Shown: piece after piece, positions 1 to 8,476 of the stretch
Layout: each line of letters begins with the position of its first letter
Position numbering within the stretch: position 1 is the first letter of the stretch
Source of the DNA: JANMMJ01 sp964543235
GTDB lineage: Bacteria > Pseudomonadota > Alphaproteobacteria > Rhizobiales > Aestuariivirgaceae
Direction: 5' to 3'
Assembly (NCBI GenBank): GCA_964543235.1
Contig: CAZIXE010000018.1
Location: 1-64,000 of the forward strand
Length of the DNA: 64,000 nt
Translations under genes and position numbers: made by a program
The notes under the pieces: generated by a model
What the model was told of the DNA's origin: nothing
The model's input: only the letters and a program-made list of their open reading frames with translations
Database searches by the model: none

Positions 1-1
1 C

Positions 2-1945
2 GTCTTCAAGATGGAAAGCCACAACCACCCCTCCTTCATCGAGCCCTACCAGGGGTCCGCCACCGGGGTGGGCGGCATCCTGCGCGATGTCTTCACCATG
101 GGGGCCAGGCCGATTGCGGCGCTGAATGCGCTGCGCTTCGGTGATCCCGCCCATCCCAAGACCCGCCATCTCGTCTCGGGCGTCGTCGCCGGCATCGGCG
201 GCTACGGCAATTCGTTCGGCGTGCCGACCGTCGGCGGCGAGGTCAATTTCCATCCGCGCTACAACGGCAACATCCTGGTCAATGCCATGGCGGTCGGCAT
301 CGCCGATGCCGGCAAGATCTTCTACTCCAAGGCGGAAGGTGTGGGCCTGCCCGTCGTCTATCTCGGCGCCAAGACCGGCCGCGACGGCATTCATGGCGCC
401 ACCATGGCCTCGGCTGAATTCGCCGATGACGCAGAGGAAAAGCGCCCCACCGTGCAGGTCGGCGATCCCTTCACCGAGAAATGCCTGCTCGAGGCCTGCC
501 TCGAACTGATGGCGAGCGGAGCGGTGATCGCCATCCAGGACATGGGCGCGGCTGGCCTCACCTGCTCCGCCGTCGAGATGGGCGCCAAGGGCGATCTCGG
601 CATCGAACTCGACCTCGACCGCGTGCCCTGCCGTGAGGAGCAGATGACGGCCTACGAGATGATGCTCTCGGAAAGCCAGGAGCGCATGCTCATGGTGCTG
701 CGCCCCGAGAAGGAAGACGAGGCCGAAGCCATCTTCAGGAAATGGGGCCTCGACTTCGCCATCATCGGCAAAACCACCGACACGCTGCGCTTCGTGATTC
801 GCCATCAGGGCGAGGTGAAGGCCGATCTGCCCATCAAGGAATTGGGCGACGAGGCGCCGGAATACGACCGGCCGTGGGTCGCGCCGGCAAGGCAGCCCGT
901 GATCAAGGCGAACGATGTGCCGCCGCCCAATGACCTGAAAGCGGCGATCCTCAAGCTCGTGGGCTCCCCCGACCTCTGCTCCAGGCGCTGGGTCTGGGAG
1001 CAGTACGATCATCTGATCCAGTCCAACACCGCTCAGGTGCCGGGGGGCGATGCCGCCGTGCTGCGCGTCTCCGACCAGAAGGCCATCGCCGTCTCGACCG
1101 ACGTGACGCCCCGCTACGTCGAGGCCGATCCCTTCGAGGGTGGCAAGCAGGCGGTCGCCGAATGCTGGCGCAACCTCACCGCTGTGGGCGCCGATCCCAT
1201 TGCGGTGACCGACAACCTGAACTTCGGCAATCCCGAGCGCCCTGAGATCATGGGTCAATTCGTGGCCGCCATCAAAGGCATTGGCGAAGCCTGCCGGGCG
1301 CTCGAATTCCCCATCGTGTCGGGCAACGTCTCGCTCTACAACGAAACCAACGGCCAGGCGATCCTGCCGACGCCGACCATCGGCGGTGTCGGACTGCTGC
1401 CCGATCTCGCGAAGATGGCAACCCTCGCCTTCAAGGCGCCGGGCGAGGCCATCCTCCTCGTTGGCGGGCACGGCCATCATCTCGGCCAGTCGCTCTATCT
1501 GCGTGACATCCTCGGCCGCGAGGAGGGCGCCCCGCCGCCCGTCGATCTCGCCCGCGAGAGGCGCCATGGCGACTTCGTGCGATACCTCATCAGACACGGC
1601 CAAGTCTCTGCTGTACATGACATTTCCGACGGCGGCCTGATCCAGGCGGCGATCGAAATGGCCTTGGCCGGCGGCCTCGGTGGCAGCCTCGCAGAGCTCG
1701 ATCACATCGCCCTCTTCGCCGAGGACCAGGCCCGTTATCTCGTCACCTGCGATCCCAGGGAAGCGGCCAAGATCATCACCCAAGGCCATGTGGCAGGAGT
1801 CGATATCGTCCGTATCGGCACCGTGATTCCCGATCCGGTCATTGCGATTGAAGGTAGCGTCTCGATTCCATTGCCGGACCTGCGCGAGGCCCACGAGAGC
1901 TGGTTCCCAGCCTATATGGCGGGGGAACTGGCTGTGACGAATTAG
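2..1945 (+). CDS. purL: Phosphoribosylformylglycinamidine synthase subunit PurL (5' truncated by window edge)
   Basis: Converts FGAR plus ATP and ammonia to FGAM in purine synthesis. It is the small PurL type, which works with separate PurQ and PurS subunits. The reading frame is open from base 2, so the true start lies upstream; 647 residues are visible against about 730-740 for the family. The ATP/active-site motif ESHNHPS begins at the fifth visible residue, followed by the glycine-rich GVGGILRDVFTMGARP segment. The second AIRS-like half starts near visible residue 345 (GGDAAVLRV ... STDVTPRY), giving the expected two-fold internal repeat. The gene ends with TAG. bolA follows in the same direction, the usual alphaproteobacterial purL-bolA-grxD order. 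Confidence 0.97.
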   Translation, partial: VFKMESHNHPSFIEPYQGSATGVGGILRDVFTMGARPIAALNALRFGDPAHPKTRHLVSGVVAGIGGYGNSFGVPTVGGEVNFHPRYNGNILVNAMAVGIADAGKIFYSKAEGVGLPVVYLGAKTGRDGIHGATMASAEFADDAEEKRPTVQVGDPFTEKCLLEACLELMASGAVIAIQDMGAAGLTCSAVEMGAKGDLGIELDLDRVPCREEQMTAYEMMLSESQERMLMVLRPEKEDEAEAIFRKWGLDFAIIGKTTDTLRFVIRHQGEVKADLPIKELGDEAPEYDRPWVAPARQPVIKANDVPPPNDLKAAILKLVGSPDLCSRRWVWEQYDHLIQSNTAQVPGGDAAVLRVSDQKAIAVSTDVTPRYVEADPFEGGKQAVAECWRNLTAVGADPIAVTDNLNFGNPERPEIMGQFVAAIKGIGEACRALEFPIVSGNVSLYNETNGQAILPTPTIGGVGLLPDLAKMATLAFKAPGEAILLVGGHGHHLGQSLYLRDILGREEGAPPPVDLARERRHGDFVRYLIRHGQVSAVHDISDGGLIQAAIEMALAGGLGGSLAELDHIALFAEDQARYLVTCDPREAAKIITQGHVAGVDIVRIGTVIPDPVIAIEGSVSIPLPDLREAHESWFPAYMAGELAVTN

Positions 1946-2109
1946 TCCTGTTGAAGCAATTTAATCCTTGACACCGCGCGGTGCATAGGGTACAGTTCGG
2001 TACTTCCCCGAATTGGGCCATTGCCTCAACACAAGGTCGCTGCCTTGGGCCCCGCCCTTGCGCGCCTCCACCAACCGCACTAAATGCCTGACGACGAAAG
2101 GATTGCCGC

Positions 2110-2346
2110 ATGGCCATGTCCGCCGCCGAGATCGAACGCTTCATCAAGGAGGCCCTGCCCGATGCGATGGTCGAGATCCGCGACCTTGCCGGCGACGGCA
2201 ACCACTATGCGGCAAATGTCGTCTCGGCAGCATTCAAGGGCAAGTCGCGCGTGCAGCAGCACCAGATGGTCTATGCGGCCCTGAAGGGCCGTATGGGCGG
2301 CGAACTGCACGCCCTCGCACTTCAGACCAACGCGCCGGAAGACTGA
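2110..2346 (+). CDS. bolA: BolA family protein
   Basis: A 78-residue single-domain BolA-like protein. It shows the N-terminal helix (AEIERFIKEALPDAMVEI), the DLAGDGNHYAANVVS strand segment and the C-terminal helix-turn region SRVQQHQMVYAALKGRM, all typical of the small IbaG/BolA class. Family members bind monothiol glutaredoxins and act in Fe-S cluster trafficking or sensing. The CGFS glutaredoxin gene about 1.2 kb downstream fits that partnership, although another gene lies between them. The ATG at 2110 is chosen because it leaves the whole fold intact; an upstream ATG lies in a different frame. Confidence 0.9.
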   Translation: MAMSAAEIERFIKEALPDAMVEIRDLAGDGNHYAANVVSAAFKGKSRVQQHQMVYAALKGRMGGELHALALQTNAPED

Positions 2347-2504
2347 CGAACCGGACCCGAAGGCGGATGCGGCTTTCGGGACCAACCGCGACCCCGCCGA
2401 TCCCGCCATCCGCGGCCCGCGCATCCCAATCCGGGGGATGTGGCAGGTCTGGAATGTTGCTACGCTCTGCCGGCAGATGAGGCTTGTCCCGCGGAGCTGC
2501 CGCT

Positions 2505-3515
2505 ATGGTAGACATATTTGCCACCCGCTTCAGTCCGCCATTCCCGCCAAGTGCCCCCGACGTATTTTTCCTGGTCGATCCCTTCACGGTCGACATGATC
2601 ACCAAGCTCAGCCGGGAACGACGCTTCAAGAATCTCGCCGTCGCCGTGATCGACCTCACGCACCGCACCCGGCGGCCGGATGGGCTCGGCTTCATTACCA
2701 GTGCCGGCTGGAACACCGGTGTCTTCCAGAACGCCGCGAGCCTCGTCAAGATTGCCGCGATGTTTGCCGCCTTCCGGCTGCGCGAGAACCTATCGATTGC
2801 CGTCAACCAGACCAGTGCGGTGACCGGCGAGGACGCCCTGCGCACGGTTGCCGTCGACTGGAAGGAATCGGTCGAAACCGCCGTGCCGGGTGGGCGGCCC
2901 GATTTTCCGCAGTTTAACAAGATCTTCAATATTGCCGGTGCCAAGGGCGGCTGGCAGCTGACATTTTCCAGTGATTTCAAGAAGCACATGGACCTGATGA
3001 TCGGCCACTCGGACAACCGCTCGGCCTCGATCTGCATCGACCGGCTGGGCTTCCAGTATATCAATGGCGCCCTCGCCGCGGATGGCCTCTACAGTTTCCA
3101 GAACGGGGGTCTCTGGCTTGGGGGCAACTATGCCGGACGCAACTGGATGCCCGAGCCCAAGACCAAGCTCACCCACATGGGGGCGACGGCGAGGGCGGTG
3201 GCCCGCTTCCTGACCCTCCTGGAGGACAGCCGCCTGGTCAGCCCGCAGGCCAGTGCCGACATGCGCGACACCATGGCCCTTGCCGGCACCTGGTTCTTCG
3301 AGGGACTCGACCGCGCCCGGCCGAAGCGCCCGGTCCAGTCGGTCTATGCCAAGGTTGGTATCTATGGCGGCAAGTATCACGACTGTGCCGTGCTGGAGCG
3401 TGCTGCCAGGGGAACGAAAATCCGCTATGCAGCCGTTGTGCTGGGCGCTATCGATCCCCAGATCATCAGGGATCTCGCCGTCAGGCTCGATGACTACGTG
3501 CTTGCATCGAACTGA
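2505..3515 (+). CDS. Class A beta-lactamase-like serine hydrolase (no signal peptide)
   Basis: 336 residues. Motifs in order match the penicillin-recognising serine hydrolase superfamily: SLVK with candidate nucleophile S79 and K82 (S-x-x-K), HSDN with S169-D170-N171 (S-x-N/SDN), and AKVGIYGG with K283-V-G285 in place of KTG. The KVG variant and the absence of an export signal make a true beta-lactamase unlikely; a divergent esterase or peptidase-like role is possible. The ATG at 2505 is preferred over a TTG 21 bases upstream because a GGAG ribosome site (2493-2496) sits 8 bases before it. The gene sits between bolA and grxD, which are normally neighbours, so it looks like an insertion into that locus. 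Substrate unknown. Confidence 0.72.
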   Translation: MVDIFATRFSPPFPPSAPDVFFLVDPFTVDMITKLSRERRFKNLAVAVIDLTHRTRRPDGLGFITSAGWNTGVFQNAASLVKIAAMFAAFRLRENLSIAVNQTSAVTGEDALRTVAVDWKESVETAVPGGRPDFPQFNKIFNIAGAKGGWQLTFSSDFKKHMDLMIGHSDNRSASICIDRLGFQYINGALAADGLYSFQNGGLWLGGNYAGRNWMPEPKTKLTHMGATARAVARFLTLLEDSRLVSPQASADMRDTMALAGTWFFEGLDRARPKRPVQSVYAKVGIYGGKYHDCAVLERAARGTKIRYAAVVLGAIDPQIIRDLAVRLDDYVLASN

Positions 3516-3581
3516 CCAAACAGGGCATTAAGCAGGCCGAATGGCCCGGGCGTTTGGCCGGGGCACTGCCAGGAAGACACC

Positions 3582-3902
3582 ATGACCAATATCAGCCAGT
3601 GGATCGACAACGAGGTGAAGACGAACGACGTGGTTCTCTTCATGAAGGGCACCCCGGAAATGCCCATGTGCGGCTTCTCCGGCCGTGCCACCCAGATCCT
3701 CAATCACCTGGGCGTAGCCTTCAAGGGCATCAACGTGCTCGATTCCGACGAGTTGCGCCAGGGCATCAAGGACTACACCAACTGGCCGACCATCCCGCAG
3801 CTCTACATCAAGGGCGAATTCGTGGGCGGCAGCGACATCATGATGGAGATGTTCCAGTCGGGCGAACTGAAGCAGCTGCTCGACGACAAGGGCGTGGCCT
3901 GA
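3582..3902 (+). CDS. grxD: Monothiol glutaredoxin, Grx4 family
   Basis: 106 residues with the diagnostic CGFS active site (C30 in PMCGFSGRA). The glutathione-binding TVP-equivalent segment WPTIPQLYIKGEFVGG and the GGSDI motif follow. The family binds a glutathione-ligated [2Fe-2S] cluster, often bridged with a BolA partner, and delivers it to apoproteins in the cytosol. Length is normal. The start ATG follows an AGGAAG ribosome-site-like stretch. bolA upstream supports the functional pairing. Confidence 0.96.
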   Translation: MTNISQWIDNEVKTNDVVLFMKGTPEMPMCGFSGRATQILNHLGVAFKGINVLDSDELRQGIKDYTNWPTIPQLYIKGEFVGGSDIMMEMFQSGELKQLLDDKGVA

Positions 3903-4176
3903 GCCGCTCCCGGGTGGAGCGATAACCTCAAGTTCTTGCCACCCTGTTCAGGACGCTGCGAATTCAGTCGGGCTTCGCAGGCCGACCGGCGCATCTGCAC
4001 ATTACGTACGCTTGGGCGGGCCGGGGACATCGCCGCCAGCGGCCCCGCCCCCAATTGTGGAACCATCGACACCGCCACGATCTTCGGCGTCAAGGCCTTC
4101 GACGCCAATGGCCCTCTCCCCGGCAATCACGCTGACGGCCGCCGACTTCGTCCTGTGGCTGCGCAAGCCGGGCCGC

Positions 4177-4704
4177 CTATGGTGCGGCGGCCTGGCGCAG
4201 TCGCACGATCATGGCAGCAAGCCTCGCGGCATTTGCCGGATCAGCATGCTGGCGCGCCAATTCGAGATCGGTGATGGCTGCGTCCAGCCTGCCGTGTGTG
4301 AGCCGGTGCGTGGCGCGCGAGACATAGACCTCGAAATCCTCAGGCGAGGCGGCAACCGCGAGGTCGAAATCGGTTTCGGCACCGGCAATGTCCTTGAGCA
4401 CGAGCTTGGCCTCGGCCCGCCCCGCGAAGGCCTTGCCGAATTGCGGGCTGGCAATCGCCGCCGTGGTGAAGTCGGCGATCGCCTTTTGCGGCTCGCCGAT
4501 GACCATGAGCAGGCGGCCGCGCTGATAGGCGGCCTCAGTATGGCCGGGATCGGCATCGAGCGCCTGGGTGAAGGCCGCCATGGCCTTCACCAGATCACGC
4601 TGTTCCAGCGCCTGCCGGCCCACCAGCACCAGCCCGTCGGCCTCCGCGCCAAGGGCGTGGAAGCTGCTCGCCACGAGAAACAGGCCGGCCAGAATTCTGC
4701 GCAT
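4177..4704 (-). CDS. TPR-repeat protein with signal peptide
   Basis: 175 residues. The N-terminus MRRILAGLFLVASSFHALGA is a typical Sec signal peptide ending near residue 20, so the mature protein is probably periplasmic. The rest contains about three tetratricopeptide-like repeats, for example QALEQRDLVKAMAAFTQAL, followed by AAYQRGRLLMVIGEPQKAIADFTTA and AFAGRAEAKLVLKDIAGAETDF. These are protein-protein interaction repeats with no enzymatic signature. It stands alone, divergent from the downstream exporter genes. The 273 bases between grxD and this gene hold no gene that I can recognise. Confidence 0.75.
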   Translation of the reverse strand: MRRILAGLFLVASSFHALGAEADGLVLVGRQALEQRDLVKAMAAFTQALDADPGHTEAAYQRGRLLMVIGEPQKAIADFTTAAIASPQFGKAFAGRAEAKLVLKDIAGAETDFDLAVAASPEDFEVYVSRATHRLTHGRLDAAITDLELARQHADPANAARLAAMIVRLRQAAAP

Positions 4705-4795
4705 CGCTCAACTGCTACCCGGCCCCGGCATGGCTGGCAAGCGATCGGCTGCCATTGACGGGTTGGGCCCGGCTCAGGCACCCATGGAGCACCCC

Positions 4796-5704
4796 ATGAC
4801 TGCAACGTTCACCACCCGGCCCGGCGCGACCGGCCTGCCCTTCCTTGCGCTGCTGGCGGGCGGCGTGGCGGTCGGTTTCTCGCCGATCTTCGTGCGCCTT
4901 GCGGATGTGGGACCACTGGCCTCGGCCTTCTACCGGCTGGCGCTCGCCCTGCCCTTCCTCTGGTTGCTGCAGGCCATGTTGCCCGCCAGCCGGACGCAAG
5001 GCCGGGAGGCAGCCGGGGGCGATCACCTGCTGCTCATAGCCGCCGGCGCGGCCTTCGGCCTCGACATGGTCTGCTGGCATCTGTCGCTGTTCAACACCAG
5101 CGTCGCCGACGCCACGCTGATCGCCAACACCGCCCCGATCATGGTGGCGATCGCCGCCGCGTTCCTGTTCGGGCAGCGCATGACGCCCCTGTTCATGGCC
5201 GGTCTCGCCCTCGCGGTTGCCGGCGTGGCAAGCCTCGCCCTGCAGAAGGCCGGCGGCCCGGAGCCGCCCAACCGCCTGCTCGGTGATGCCTATGCCATTG
5301 GCGCCGCCGTGAGCTATGCCGCCTATCTGCTGCTCGTCGCGCATCTGCGCCAGCGCCAGGGTACCCGGCGCATCGTCATGTACTCGACCGCCGTTTCCGC
5401 TCTGATGCTGCTGCCGCTGGCGCTGCTGGCAAGTCCCGCCCTGTGGCCGGCCTCGCTCTATGGCTGGTCGATCCTCGCAGGACTGGCCCTTGTCAGCCAT
5501 GTCGGCGGGCAGCTGACCCTGACCTACGCGCTCGCCCATCTGCCGGCCGCCTTTTCCTCGATGACCCAGCTCATGCAGGCCGCCGTCGCCGCCATTGCCG
5601 CATGGGCGATCCTGGCCGAGCCGCTCACCGCCATGAAGCTGGCCAGCGCCACCGCGATTCTGATCGGTATCGTCATCTGCCGCATGTCGGGGACCAGGCT
5701 GTGA
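4796..5704 (+). CDS. EamA/DMT-family transporter
   Basis: 302 residues and about ten hydrophobic segments arranged as two EamA repeats, such as FLALLAGGVAVGFSPIFVRLAD at the start and AYALAHLPAAFSSMTQL in the second half. It is a drug/metabolite superfamily exporter in the inner membrane; substrate unknown. The ATG at 4796 is chosen because GGAG (4786-4789) lies 6 bases upstream; an ATG at 4784 would overlap that site. Its stop overlaps the GTG start of the next transporter gene (GTGA), so the two are probably translationally coupled. Confidence 0.86.
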   Translation: MTATFTTRPGATGLPFLALLAGGVAVGFSPIFVRLADVGPLASAFYRLALALPFLWLLQAMLPASRTQGREAAGGDHLLLIAAGAAFGLDMVCWHLSLFNTSVADATLIANTAPIMVAIAAAFLFGQRMTPLFMAGLALAVAGVASLALQKAGGPEPPNRLLGDAYAIGAAVSYAAYLLLVAHLRQRQGTRRIVMYSTAVSALMLLPLALLASPALWPASLYGWSILAGLALVSHVGGQLTLTYALAHLPAAFSSMTQLMQAAVAAIAAWAILAEPLTAMKLASATAILIGIVICRMSGTRL

Positions 5705-6597
5705 CGCAGGACCGGCAATGGGCGGTGGCGGCCCTGTTTGTCACCATGGTGTTCTGGGGTTCCGCCGCCGTTTTCCTGCGCACCCTCGCCCTGGCACTGT
5801 CGCCGGAGAATTCCCTGGCCCTCCGCTATGCCATCCTGACAGCCATCAATCTCGCGGGCCTCACGCTGTTCGGCACCTGGCGGATCAGACGCGAGGACTG
5901 GATGCGCTTTCTCCTCGCCGGCATCACCGGCATGGCGGGTTACAACTGGTTCGTGAACGCGGGCTTCGCCCTGGTGCCTGCCGGACTGGGCACCATCGTC
6001 ACCATGGTCGAGCCGCTGATGATCGCCATTCTCGCCTGGCTGCTGCTGCGCGAGCCACTGTCGCCGCTTGTCTTTCTCGGCCTGGCGCTGGCCGGCCTTG
6101 GTGCCGTGGTGCTGTTCTGGGAAGACCTTGCCGGCACGACGCCTGCCGCGGTCCCGTTGCGCGGCATCGCCTCCCTGCTGCTGTGCTGCTTCTGCTGGGC
6201 ACTCTACACCATTCTCGTCAAGCCGCTGCTTGGCCGCTACGACAGTTTCACGGTCACGGCCGTCACCATGCTGATCGCCGCGCCGCTGCTCATCGGCGCC
6301 GCCAGCGAGCCCCTTTCCGCACTTGCCGTCCGCCTCGACGCCCGGCAATGGGCCGAGCTCTTCTATCTGATCATTCCCAACGGCGTGCTTGGCACCCTGC
6401 TGTGGAACTACGGCAGCAAGCGCCTGTCGGGTGCTGCCACCGGAAGCTTCCTCTACCTGATCCCGGTCGTCGCGGTGGCTGCCGGAGCCCTGATCCTCGG
6501 CGAGGCCGTGACCGTCTATATCCTCACCGGTGGCGCGCTCATGCTGGCGGGCGTCGCGGTCGCCCAATTCGGCCCCGCGCTGTTCATGCGACGCTGA
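5701..6597 (+). CDS. EamA/DMT-family transporter
   Basis: 298 residues, ten predicted membrane helices in two EamA repeats (VTMVFWGSAAVFLRTLAL at the N-terminus; YGSKRLSGAATGSFLYLIPV in the second half). It starts with GTG overlapping the upstream TGA, and its TGA lies three bases before the ATG of the next EamA gene. The three genes therefore form one tight operon. This copy resembles both halves of the following fusion more than the first gene, which suggests local duplication. Inner-membrane exporter; substrate not inferable. Confidence 0.86.
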   Translation: MTQDRQWAVAALFVTMVFWGSAAVFLRTLALALSPENSLALRYAILTAINLAGLTLFGTWRIRREDWMRFLLAGITGMAGYNWFVNAGFALVPAGLGTIVTMVEPLMIAILAWLLLREPLSPLVFLGLALAGLGAVVLFWEDLAGTTPAAVPLRGIASLLLCCFCWALYTILVKPLLGRYDSFTVTAVTMLIAAPLLIGAASEPLSALAVRLDARQWAELFYLIIPNGVLGTLLWNYGSKRLSGAATGSFLYLIPVVAVAAGALILGEAVTVYILTGGALMLAGVAVAQFGPALFMRR

Positions 6598-6600
6598 ACC

Positions 6601-8472
6601 ATGAGCAATCCCAAGGCGCTGCCCGCCCTGCTTTTCACCGTCTTCATCTGGGGCATCGGACCCGTCTTCCTGCGCTCGCTGTCGGTGGCGCTGGGACCCG
6701 CCGACCATCTGGTGATCCGCTATGTCATCGTCACTGTGCTTTATCTGGCGGGACTTGCCGCAACCGGCGGCTGGAGGATCGAGCGCGCCGACTGGCCGCG
6801 CCTGGCCGCCGTGTCGCTGATCGGCCTCATCGGTTACAATCTCGGATCCGCCTTCGGATTCGAACTGGTGACGGCCGGGGTTGGCAGCCTGGTCATCGGC
6901 ACCCAGCCGCTAATGATTGCTGCCCTCGCCGCGCTGCTGGCCCACGAGCGCCTGAGCGCCGCCGCCGTCTCCGGCTTGCTGATCGGCCTTCTCGGCATCC
7001 TCGCGCTGTTCTGGACCGATCTCACCGGCGCCGCGGCCAGCGGCGTCCCGGTGCTGGGTGTGCTCTACATATTCTTGAGCGGTCTTGCCTGGGCCTTCTA
7101 TGTGGTTGCCGCCAAACCGCTCATCCGCAAATACGGCGCCTATCCGATCACCGCCATTTCGATCTCGCTGGCGACCGTGCCCATGGTGGCGCTGCTCGTG
7201 TCATCGACGACCCTGCCGACACTCCTCGCCATGACCGCGAGGAACTGGGCCGACATGTTCTTCATGGCGGTCATCTCGACGCTCATTGCCACGGTCACCT
7301 GGAACTTTGGGGCATCAAGGCTCAGCGCGGCAACAACCGGGGCGACGCTCTATTTCGTGCCGGTCATCGGCGTGGTGGCCGGCGCACTGATGCTGGACGA
7401 GACCATCGGCCTCAATACGCTGCTGGGCGGCGGCCTCATCCTGCTGGGCGTGGCGATCGCCCAGTTTGCCCCGTATCTGCGGCGCGATGGCCTGCCGCAG
7501 GCGCCGGCCGCTCCACGCCCGGCGACCCCGCAAACGCAGCCGCGCACCAGCCTAACGGGACTGGCCGCCGTGCTCTTCGCCGTCACCATGTGGGGCCTGA
7601 TCCCCGTGGCGATGCGCTTCCTGGTCCTCGACATCGGGCCCGAGACAGTGATGATACTGCGGTGGCTGCCGACCGGCCTGATCGCACTGAGCGCCGCCGT
7701 CGTCATCGGCGTCAGGCGGATTGCCTGGCCCGACTGGCTGAGGATCGCCATTGCCGCCTTGCTCGGCAATGCCGGCTACCAGGTGCTCGCGGCCTACGGC
7801 CTGAAGACCGTGCCGGCCATCTGGACCGGCATGCTGTTCGGTCTCGAGCCCGTGTTCATCGCGCTGTTTGCCGTGGTGCTGGCGGGTGACCGGCTGACCC
7901 CCTGGCTGATCGCCGGGATCGCCGTGGCGATGGCCGGGACCGCCGTGCTGATGCTGGGCAGCCTGGCGGTCCCTCAAGGAGAAGTCGGACTGTTCGGGCT
8001 CATCCTGGTCACGCTGTCCACCATGGGCTGGGGCATCTATACCGTCGTCATCAGGCCGGTTGCCCTGAAATATGGAGGCTTTCCCGTGGCCTGTCTCGCC
8101 ATGGGCGTCACGGCCTTTCCCATGCTGGCCTTTGCCTCGCCGGACCTTCCTGAGACCGTGGCCCGCATGACCGCCACGCAGTGGCTGGCCGTCGCCTTTT
8201 CCGTGATTTTCGGCACCTTCCTCGCCATCTCGGCCTGGAACTATGCGCTGGGCCACATGCAGAGCGCACTGGCCGGCATGTTCCTCTATGTCCAGCCTCT
8301 CGTCGCCGCGGTGGGTGGCATGCTGCTGCTCGGCGAGCGCCTGAGCTGGCCGCTGTTGGCAGGCGGCATCCTCATCATCGCCGGCGTGACCCTGTCACAA
8401 TACGGCCCCTGGCTCCGCATGGCCACCATGCACCGCCGCCCTATTGCGCTCGCCGCCTCCACGCTAGACTGA
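6601..8472 (+). CDS. Tandem-fused double EamA/DMT transporter (four EamA domains)
   Basis: 623 residues, twice the usual DMT length. Residues about 1-295 form one complete ten-helix DMT unit starting LPALLFTVFIWGIGPVFLRS. A Pro/Ala-rich linker (about residues 295-318, including PAAPRPATPQTQPRTS) follows. A second unit starts with the parallel sequence AAVLFAVTMWGLIPVAMRF. Both halves carry the C-terminal EamA signature: GATLYFVPVIGVVAGALML in the first half and LAGMFLYVQPLVAAVGGMLL in the second. The frame is continuous with no stop, so this is a real fusion as sequenced. DMT proteins commonly work as dimers, so a covalent dimer is a reasonable inference. Substrate unknown. Confidence 0.85.
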   Translation: MSNPKALPALLFTVFIWGIGPVFLRSLSVALGPADHLVIRYVIVTVLYLAGLAATGGWRIERADWPRLAAVSLIGLIGYNLGSAFGFELVTAGVGSLVIGTQPLMIAALAALLAHERLSAAAVSGLLIGLLGILALFWTDLTGAAASGVPVLGVLYIFLSGLAWAFYVVAAKPLIRKYGAYPITAISISLATVPMVALLVSSTTLPTLLAMTARNWADMFFMAVISTLIATVTWNFGASRLSAATTGATLYFVPVIGVVAGALMLDETIGLNTLLGGGLILLGVAIAQFAPYLRRDGLPQAPAAPRPATPQTQPRTSLTGLAAVLFAVTMWGLIPVAMRFLVLDIGPETVMILRWLPTGLIALSAAVVIGVRRIAWPDWLRIAIAALLGNAGYQVLAAYGLKTVPAIWTGMLFGLEPVFIALFAVVLAGDRLTPWLIAGIAVAMAGTAVLMLGSLAVPQGEVGLFGLILVTLSTMGWGIYTVVIRPVALKYGGFPVACLAMGVTAFPMLAFASPDLPETVARMTATQWLAVAFSVIFGTFLAISAWNYALGHMQSALAGMFLYVQPLVAAVGGMLLLGERLSWPLLAGGILIIAGVTLSQYGPWLRMATMHRRPIALAASTLD

Positions 8473-8476
8473 CTAC

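Noticed and set aside
3905..3921. Hairpin CGCTCC-GGAGCG just after grxD
   Set aside because: Only six pairs and no T-run after it, so I do not call a terminator.
5718..7889. A 723-codon plus-strand frame running across two DMT genes
   Set aside because: The overlapping frames encode clear EamA membrane proteins; this one is Arg/His/Pro-rich and crosses gene borders.
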